From positions 116,263 to 180,262 of the forward strand of contig JAGVSM010000501.1 of assembly GCA_022494885.1 (NCBI GenBank): DNA of 64,000 nt, read 5' to 3'. The position numbers and the translations under genes were made by a program. This document shows, one piece after another, positions 56,281-64,000 of this stretch (positions within the stretch are counted from its first letter, which is position 1; the number at the start of each line of letters is the position of its first letter). The notes below the pieces were generated by a model. It saw only the letters and a list, made by a program, of their open reading frames with translations, was not told the DNA's origin and made no database searches. Origin of the DNA: Micrasema longulum (lineage: Eukaryota > Arthropoda > Insecta > Trichoptera > Brachycentridae).

Positions 56281-57490
56281 GATATTTAATTAGCTTTATT
56301 ATTATTAACATATTTTTCATTTCTTATCTATTACATTTGTTATATTTAACATAATTTAAATTATCGTATTAAGTGCAAGTAACTTTTTTGGTGTATGCAT
56401 GAGTTTCCTACACTAATATACAAAGAAATTAACAATACTTGTATACACACTGTTTGTTTACACAATGAAATAAAATAAAATTAAAAATCGCAGGGGGGCA
56501 AGTCCCGTGAATACGGTTGCTGGCACATCTACGCGGTCTAGATTTTTGTCAAAAAGTCGCGAACGAGATCCTCGCCTTTTTTCCCTTGGTATAATCTTAA
56601 AAATTCACCGGCTAAACTAAACTTAAGTATCTCAAAAACCAATTACGCCTCCGAAATGTCCGAAATTTTGACAGCATCAGGCATTATCTTGCGGCTCTTT
56701 GATAAATTTTTTTATGTAGTTCGTAAGTCCGCCCTCTTACGTAGTAATATATTATGCAATATTTCATCGTTCTCAGACTCGCATCGCAAGCGTTAGACTT
56801 ATTTCTTTTCCTTCATATAAAATATGATTAACATACAATGCATTTACTCATCCACTACAGTGACCTATGCACCACTGGGTGCGGAAAAGAGAATAATGAT
56901 GTTGGAATTATATGTGTAGTCTAACAAAAACTACATTGTAACGCCCGAACGACGGAAGCCCGTAGGGCCGATAAAATAAGTCACGGAGGACGAAATTCTC
57001 AAGCGTGTTTCCAGTTTTGAAAAGTATTTTCTTAAATCATTACACGAATAGAAAATTAATTACTTCCAATATACCTATGGAGATGTAGTTATTTATTATT
57101 ACGTAATATTGTGTATGATTAAAGATGTGACAACATACAATGAACACTGGTAACATTCAGATGCATCAGTAATGATTTATAACCTTTCACGGTACTTCCG
57201 GCTGATATATCCTCCCGGTCGGACCAACTTCCGGCAGGTTTCCGGGGACCGGAAGCAGCGAGGCGCATTTTCTGGATTCCTAAAAAAGGTTTTTAGAATT
57301 TGAGATAAATCAAAATATGTTGCAAAAACGATTTTAAAACAAACTTTATTATCTTAATTTCAACATTAAATTTAACAACGAAATTTAACATGCACATTTT
57401 AAATATTTAATTTGACGAAAACCGTATTCAAAATGAATGAAATAAAAAAATAGCACTGCAAGACGTCAACTTTTGTGTAGGATTATTATT
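56281..57490. other. mostly unassigned; one SINE family 3 end at 56850-56910
   Basis: 56860-56905 has CAGTGACCTATGCACCACTG, GGTGCGGAAAAGAGAATAAT (family 3). 56490-56780 and 57185-57290 are GC-richer (CTTCCGGCAGGTTTCCGGGG) but show no ORF or known motif. Confidence 0.5.
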
Positions 57491-57496
57491 ATTATT

Positions 57497-57574
<78 letters not shown>
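57497..57574. repeat. perfect (GATGAC)13 microsatellite
   Basis: Thirteen uninterrupted hexamers after an (ATT)n run. In one frame it would read poly(Asp), but no ORF surrounds it. Confidence 0.97.
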
Positions 57575-57576
<2 letters not shown>

Positions 57577-58290
57577 CTATTAATTTATTGCACAAAACAC
57601 AAGTCTGAACATTAGGATGTCTTCTCGATACACGTTTAGTTTTTTTTAAACATGAATAGTTTTTTTTTTTTAACAGTATGTTTAAGTAATTTAGCCCGAG
57701 TGCAATGGAATGTATAGAAACTCACACTTCAATAAAGCCTGGACAAAAGCTTTCCTGAAATCGTTGCGCTTTTGTTTTGTTCTGAAACGTTCAAAATTGT
57801 AGTGAGTTCATGGGAGGAAAGCGCTTTGGACATTTTCACAAAGGCAGTAATTACCGCTTCGAAGACTTCGTTGACATTTTTCAGGAATTTCCTGAAGCAA
57901 TGAAACTGTCATTATTTCTCATTTACAAATGTTAGGATAGTAAATGAATATTGCACGTTAAATTTCAAATTCTTAAACATAAAATAAAATGATTTTTTTT
58001 TCTTTTTTTCTAGAAAAAAAAATTAATTTAAATTGTAGTTAGTACATTATTTCAATTTTTAACAGGTGCTTAAAAGATTGCCTTAAAAAATCTTTCATGC
58101 AATAAACATTATTAAGACATACTTTTTTTTGTATTTCGATTTAATGTGACTGATTTAAATTAGATGTTTAACATACGCTGTTAATACCGAATTACAACAA
58201 TTATCACCAAAAGAAAAACGACAGGTTTATACGTCTACACGGTGTTTGCGTTTAATTAACATATATTATTTTATTTTATTACAAGCCTTT
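57575..58290. other. no recognisable feature
   Basis: 57700-57900 is less AT-rich (GAAATCGTTGCGCTTTTGTT) with no match seen. Confidence 0.45.
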
Positions 58291-58299
58291 CAATGGAAT

Positions 58300-58500
58300 G
58301 TCAAGTACACAAAAATGAGCATTTTCAAAACTCTTGCTTTTTGCGTTTAATCAAGGTTATAAAGCTGCCAAAGCCGCTCGCGATATTTGCGCAGTGTACG
58401 GTAAACGTGCTATGTATTTTCCGCCTCGATGGATTCGATGGCAGTCGCCGATCATCCTTGAGGTCTCGTGATTCTCGTGTTGAAGGTGGTTTAAGGTAAC
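58300..58500 (+). pseudogene. mariner transposase N-terminal relic (SETMAR-like type)
   Basis: FNQGYKAAKAARDICAVYGK is the mariner helix-turn-helix string (F-x-x-G-x-x-A-x-x-A-x-R-x-I-C-x-x-Y-G). A frameshift follows and the rest is absent. Confidence 0.7.
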
Positions 58501-58519
58501 ATTATTTTATTTTTACGAT

Positions 58520-58780
58520 TGGAAGCGTAAGACTGATCATCTTAACTTCGTTTAATATTTGATCGCGATGTACCTGCTGCAGCCTATTTTAATCACCTTT
58601 GTTTCATGAAGGAAGATGATTAGTCTTTCGCTTCAGGTCTTAGTCTAGGGACAGTAAAATATTGCAGTATTCAACCACCCTTAAAGCAAATATTTCAAGC
58701 CTGTTAGGCAAAATTGCTAATCACGACATCACTAGGCCGACTTATCCCCATTCGATTCCCATTTACAGGGTTTTTAATTG
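58520..58780. mobile_element. repeat family E with self-complementary arms
   Basis: GAAGCGTAAGACTGATCATC (58522-58541) faces GATGATTAGTCTTTCGCTTC (58615-58634). The right half recurs at 36405-36640. Confidence 0.65.
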
Positions 58781-58917
58781 AGCGTAGCTATTGAATCCAA
58801 AAACGGGGTTCTGTTTTACACACCGAACTTTATTTTTTATCTGCCAGGACAAAGATAATTCAGATTAAATAATAGCAGTAAAAAAATAAAGCTTAATAAA
58901 ATTTATTTTTAAATGAA

Positions 58918-59405
58918 ATATATTAACATATTACAACAGAGATGTAGAACATTTAAGAGAAGGTAATATAGAAGTCTACGCATCTACAGGACTTATGACC
59001 TATCAATGGTTGATAAATCCACCTGGTCTATGTAGAAGTAAAGAAATTTATAAAATAACATTTTCAGGCGTTGTCTAGTATGTAGGTGAAATAATTCAAT
59101 TAGATGAATCTCACCCGCATAAACAAAGGTTTTAGTTCTTTAACTTCACAAACATCAACAGATAAAAGAATTGAAGTAATATAGATGTTCAAATATAGGC
59201 AAAATGGTTAATGTTACACAGTGTGTAAAGTGGCCACTTAAACCAGCCATTGACAGGTCACAAGTCCTGTAAATGCCTAGACTTCTATATTACCTTCTCT
59301 TAAATGTTCTTCATCTCTGTTGTAATATGTTAATATAAACAGCTCCCCGGGAGTTCAATCTTGTCCTTGTCTACAAAAATTTGGACAAACTCAAAATATT
59401 GTAAA
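58918..59405 (+). mobile_element. fold-back family F, near-complete copy
   Basis: The left inner arm (AACAGAGATGTAGAACATTT ... TATGACCTATCAATGG) is mirrored by the right (CCATTGACAGGTCACAAGTC ... TTCTTCATCTCTGTTG) around a ~240 bp internal part. A right-side outer module follows (ATAAACAGCTCCCCGGGAGT, TTGGACAAACTCAAAATATT). Confidence 0.85.
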
Positions 59406-59504
59406 TGAAAAATATACCTACCCTTATTATTCTGTGAAACTTTCAAACAAAAAAATATACTAGGTATAGTATGCTTTTTAAAAAATGTATATAACTGTTA
59501 ATAA

Positions 59505-59592
59505 ATTACAGCAGAGATGGAGAACATTTAGGAGAAGGGAATATGGAAGTCTAGGCATTTACAAGGCTTATGATCTCTCATTGCAATATTCA
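59505..59592 (-). repeat. fold-back family F, left inner arm
   Basis: ACAGCAGAGATGGAGAACAT, ATATGGAAGTCTAGGCATTT, ACAAGGCTTATGATC. Confidence 0.7.
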
Positions 59593-60244
59593 ACTGTGTT
59601 ACCGCAATAAAAAATTTAAAAATCTAGATTCTTTGGAATTAATCTAAATGAGGTTTTAAAATATTTTCAACTGTAGAGGGGTTTTCTATCAAAGGAAAAT
59701 AAATAATATCATTATACTGAAATGATGACCCACTAACAAACCGAAGCTGGCAGTATTTTTAAAACGTCATATTTTATTGTTGGCACTGCTAACGAAGCCT
59801 ACACGGGCTGACACAGCTTTTAGTGTCACTGTTCTTAGCTTTTGAAGAAAGCGCTTCTAAGAGCTTTATCAGAACTACTTTCTACTCATGACAACGTATA
59901 CAATATGAAATCACGCTGGAAAATGTGTCATCAAAATATAAAATCTTAACTGGAAATGCCTTTGTAATACAACTATTTAGAATTTTACCGATGTATATTT
60001 TGGTTTATCTAAAGCTTAACCAAATTGAAATAAATGACGCAAATATTTATTGGAATTATTTTTTTGTTGTGTTTGAAATAATGAAAAAATTAACCTGTAT
60101 TTTTTGTAAATAATCTCCGATAAATGTCCTTAAGGCTAGCAGTTACGTTGTATATTACGTCGATCCTATTTTTGACCACTTTATACCATTGGGGCCTATG
60201 GAGGATATCTGGGGTCCATGTAGTATATTTTTTAAATAACTCCT

Positions 60245-61165
60245 TTGCTATTTATTAACTTATTTATTATATATACGCCAATTACAACAGTTACATGAAG
60301 AAACATAAATGCAAGAAACTGAACAAAAATAACATTAAACTATTTGACAAAGACAAACAAGGGAAAAACAATAATGGTATACAATATATTCATAAAAACG
60401 AAAGACATAAGACTTCGAGCTAAACCATGCCAATCCAACTTCATCCCACACTGTTTAGTCGCAAAGAGATCTACGAAATGCCGGAAGATCTATTCTGAAG
60501 AATTTCAAGACGTGTGATGAATTGACTAATCTAAACATTCTAGACATTGAGGCATAAAAACAAAAGTTGCTTTTAGAAGATTTTATAAATGGCAGATTTT
60601 GACTTCTGGTGACATGGTTTGGGAACATGAAAAGAAATTCATTGCAACAGAGATGGGACATCACATATAGCATTAAGTATTTTGAAAATGCATACAAGGT
60701 CCATCTCAGTTCTACGTCTCTCCAATGAAGACAGATTAAGAGATTGTTCTACTTCAAAATTAGAATAATCACCCCGTTGTAATCCGAGCAACCATGCCAC
60801 TTTTCTTGGAGACCAAATAGGAGAAGCGTATTTTAGATGAGGTCGAACGAGTGAGCAATAAAGAGTTTTGATGGTATTAATATTTTTGAAGTCCGTCGCC
60901 ACTCTATTGATACAACAGAGAAGTTTGAGAGATTTGTTTACAATATTTTCAATGTGTTCACGATAGGAAAGTTTACTATCTAAAGTAATGCCAAAATCCT
61001 TTATTGACGAAACCATGGAAAGGGAAGTATTTTTAAGTTTGCAGTTGAATTATATAGGTTTTTTTCGTCGGAAGAAAGATATTATTTTATATTTGTCAAT
61101 GTTTAGTTGAAGACAATTGATGTCGCACCATTCATCAAAACAATTAATATTAATATCATGTTGCA
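60245..61165 (-). mobile_element. jockey-like LINE, post-YADD region to 3' end
   Basis: The minus strand: INCFDEWCDINCLQLNIDKY, DFGITLDSKLSYREHIENIV, TLYCSLVRPHLKYASPIWSP, LERRRTEMDLVCIFKILNAI. In the next frame it ends SSKSNFCFYASMSRMFRLVN and FRIDLPAFRRSLCD. A typical jockey-type ORF2 C-terminal third with two frame breaks; the 3' end is at (AATA)n near 60250. Confidence 0.82.
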
Positions 61166-61189
61166 AAAAAGTTAAAAAAATAAATAAAA

Positions 61190-61450
61190 CAACTTTGTTT
61201 TTAACCACTCATTTATAATTTTTTTTTTTCATCGACCGGTTTCAAAGCATGCAAGTTTCTTCGTCAAGGTTTTTGTAACTAATGAATTCTTTCTTATTTT
61301 ATTTTTATCATGTTTACTTAATACTACACGTGGAGCCAATGAATAGAGTTTTTTTTTTCTTAAAAGTTTGGTAATTTGTTACGATTATTTTCAAAGCTAG
61401 ACTGGAGTGGACTAAAAGAAAGATTGTTTATTTTTAAAAAAAATCCTATT
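61190..61450 (+). repeat. repeat family D, uninterrupted copy
   Basis: Serves as the empty site for the insertion at 37236-37661: CTTCGTCAAGGTTTTTGTAA, CTAATGAATTCTTTC. Confidence 0.6.
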
Positions 61451-62585
61451 ATTACTGTAGGATTATTAACCATCTACTATCAAAGATTTTACTACAGCAT
61501 TCCTGTTTAAATCCCGTTTGTAGAAACATCTCCTTTCTCTTCAGGGAGACAGAAACGCTGTTCTTTGGCGGGTGTTGTGTTAAACAGACCCTGTCTTCAG
61601 TCAGTTGATGACAGTAATGGGGGAAGGACGTGCGTAGCATGAGCGGCGTATTTATGATTTTTAATTTATTTTGTTATAGCAGGGCTGAATTAATTATGTT
61701 TGTTTGCACAAATTATGGTAAAAATAATTAAAAAACATTATGTCACTGGGTTTGTTTTTTTTAAAATATCTGAACTTAAAAATACACCATCCTCTACTAG
61801 TGGTAACACGAAGTTATATCACCGCGCGCAAAGGAATTATTTATCAAAGTAAAGACTTAAAAGTATGAGTTAGTCACTCTTCTTTTGCTCATTCCTCTTT
61901 ATTTCATTTTCTCATTGAGTAATAGTATTGATAAAAGGTAATTTATATAAAAATACACTGATTACTTCTTAAAAAATATTTAGTTTTTTTTTTTTTTTTA
62001 TTGAATATGATTCGTAATTTTGATTATATTAATAAAACTATTATTTTATTGGTTATTTGGGAGAAATTGCCGTTTAGCAATAAGTCCGCCAATATACGAT
62101 TTGCACATTCAAAAGTGAAATAAATCGAGATCCATTCACATTCCAAGGTAAATGTCAGGTGATTTTGCAATAGAAAATCTCATTGTCCCTGGAGCGTTAC
62201 ACTAATTATCTTACCTTCGTATTAAATATGATCAAATTAGGCTGAGTTTGATTTACCAATGATATACATGTACAATATTAATAATTTAATGATACTAGAC
62301 TCGTATTTCAAATAGCCGTATTTGAATTTATTTGTAAATAAAGCTTGAATTGTAACATCATTTATATGATGCAAATTTCTTGACGAATCTCTGATTTAAA
62401 GGGGTAGTTATTACATTCTGGAGCTTCATTCTCACCAAATATTTGCGCTACAAACATAATTTCCTTCTGTACCTCCTGATGCTTCCAGAAATGTCTCCGG
62501 GACACTAACAAGTAGAGATGTGAACATGTAGCTGATTTTGTCATTTGGATTTCGCGAAGAATTTATTTAAAAGTACAAATTATTT
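61451..62585. other. mostly unassigned
   Basis: 62190-62240 has a family E arm (GAGCGTTACACTAATTATCT, TACCTTCG). The rest shows nothing recognisable. Confidence 0.45.
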
Positions 62586-62589
62586 TATT

Positions 62590-63060
62590 CATTGAATTTA
62601 TTTAAGATTGTCAACTTTACATGGGACTACCCAAATCTATAAGCGCTCATTAACTTCAAGGTACCTGGACAAATGAGTCATTAAGTACCTCCGTTTAGTA
62701 GCAACAATTCGCGAACGATATACTCGTATAGTGCTATTCTGAATCGACTTCATGCACTCGGCAATATTTTTTCTGACATTGCTGAAATATGTAACATAAA
62801 GTATAGTTTAGATAAATTAACTCTTTTTAATTATTTCAAAGGTGATGAGTTCATCCGTCGATCCTATTTTTAAGTTACAGTTGTAACTTACATTTGCCAA
62901 ACTGTAGTTATGTACCCATACTATATTTAAAAAATTTTAATTGCTTTCTTTTTATTTTTTTTCTAGTTTATTTTATATTTTAGTGAACATGTATTATATG
63001 TTTATTGGATTCTTATTTTTAACTAAAAAAAATCTCCTTAACTTAGATTTTGTAAAATTT
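62590..63060 (+). mobile_element. LINE ORF2 C-terminus, same family as 3.4 kb
   Basis: ATTAACTTCAAGGTACCTGG, GTAGCAACAATTCGCGAACG, CGACTTCATGCACTCGGCAA match 3474-3590; more mutated. Confidence 0.75.
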
Positions 63061-63439
63061 GTATTTATTGTAATTATGATTAAAGAGATATCTAACTGTT
63101 CTTTTTTAAAATAACTTAGAAAAAAAGGAAATAATTAAAAACTTTTTTCGTACTTTTTAATTTCCTATTAATGTTTTATTATTTTTTTATTCCTTTTATT
63201 GACTTATTATTTTTTTACATAATATGTTAGCGTGTGCATTGAACTAAACCATTGTGATATAATATGTACATATAATCTTTTCATGCATTTTTTCCCTTCT
63301 TTTATTTACTGTATTGAAGTGTCTAATTCTACAAAATATACATTTTTTGTAAAGTAAAAGGCACTACGTGCCATGTACGAGTATATTTATGAATAAAATA
63401 AGTTGATATTTTATTTATTTACATAAGCTATATCTAGAA

Positions 63440-63730
63440 AGCATGTTTTATCCGAAATGGGTGTCGATCTTTGGTGAGTGATAAACTGGTTCGTTGAAGA
63501 TGGATGGCCACTTCGTTTGTCTTTGTGCATATGGTCACAACCTTCATTGAACTGTCTCACCCACCCACTCACCACTGAATTACTTATGACAAGTTCTTTG
63601 TACACCTCACAAATTAGTTACTGAATGTGGACTGGTCCAATGTTCTTAACTATAAATAAACAAATTACAAACGTTGCCTCACAAACGGCAAGCTTTTCAG
63701 TTTTATCCGACATTTAAAACAAGCACCACG
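63440..63730 (-). pseudogene. mariner transposase N-terminal relic
   Basis: The minus strand: LICEVYKELVISNSVVSGWV, RQFNEGCDHMHKDKRSGHPS: the (I/L)-CEVY-(G/K)...S-x-x-W-V-R-x-F-x-x-G-x...D-x-R-S-G-(R/H)-P motif of mariner. Truncated after this. Confidence 0.8.
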
Positions 63731-63884
63731 AAGCGTACATAACTCTCAGCTAACTCATAATGGCGTCGATTTCATCTAAATCCTTATTTCCCATCATATT
63801 AATCATTTCAAAAGTAATGAAAAGTACCAAGTATTATTTTTTCTCGGTTATAAAATAAACTAATCTGGAGTTATAATGTTTTGA

Positions 63885-64000
63885 GATTTCTTCAAATGTT
63901 TGTAGACAAAATACTGGATTTCACCTCTTAGGGAGTCATTGAGATTAACAAATTATAACATTTTAAAGAAGTGAATATATTCTCCATCGCTGTTGTAATT
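63885..64000 (+). mobile_element. fold-back family F, cut by the window end
   Basis: TTTTGAGATTTCTTCAAATG, TTTGTAGACAAAATACTGGA (outer module), GGGAGTCATTGAGATTAACA; the last bases CTCCATCGCTGTTGTAATT look like an inner arm tip facing the other way. Confidence 0.65.

Noticed and set aside
1..64000. CRISPR arrays, prokaryotic operons, LTR retrotransposons
   Set aside because: No regular spaced repeats, no ribosome-binding-site gene chains, no paired direct LTRs or gag/pol protease-integrase motifs seen.

Overview
The window reads as repeat-rich, AT-rich nuclear DNA from an insect or close arthropod relative. The signs are spliced exons with GT-AG borders, long introns, decayed non-LTR retrotransposons (LINEs), mariner relics, tRNA-derived SINEs, and one Cys-loop receptor gene of the nicotinic type. 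I cannot fix the order from sequence alone. No prokaryotic-style gene, rRNA, intact tRNA gene, CRISPR array or LTR element was seen.

Only one host gene is convincingly present. It is a very divergent nicotinic acetylcholine receptor (nAChR)-like subunit on the + strand. Six exons (4305-4411, 7144-7390, 8054-8255, 8535-8687, 14321-14490, 33114-33299) join in phase to 1065 nt: 354 residues and a stop. They cover the receptor from about loop D through the Cys loop and M1-M4. The signal peptide and first beta strands should lie upstream and were not found. Several residues that define classical nAChRs are changed, so it is probably a fast-evolving subunit rather than an agonist-binding alpha. The last intron is 18.6 kb and full of mobile DNA.

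Layout: 1-4.3 kb holds repeats upstream of the first visible exon. 4.3-33.3 kb is the receptor gene, its introns carrying LINE tails, mariner, SINEs and at least six inverted-repeat elements. 33.3-64 kb is intergenic or belongs to genes whose exons I do not recognise. It holds LINE C-termini on both strands, two RTE-like families, more mariner pieces, a perfect (GATGAC)13 array and one ambiguous exon-like ORF at 49.8 kb.

The most interesting non-gene signals are four. (1) A modular fold-back family has at least 15 pieces, some with inner and outer arms folded separately. (2) A non-autonomous element ends in a CR1/L2-like tail and contains 3-4 diverged monomers of about 105-210 bp. (3) Two-tier RNA-like hairpins recur shortly upstream of several LINE 3' ends. 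(4) Nested insertions reveal exact element boundaries. All repeat families were found by reading and aligning by eye; family names are provisional and no database was consulted.
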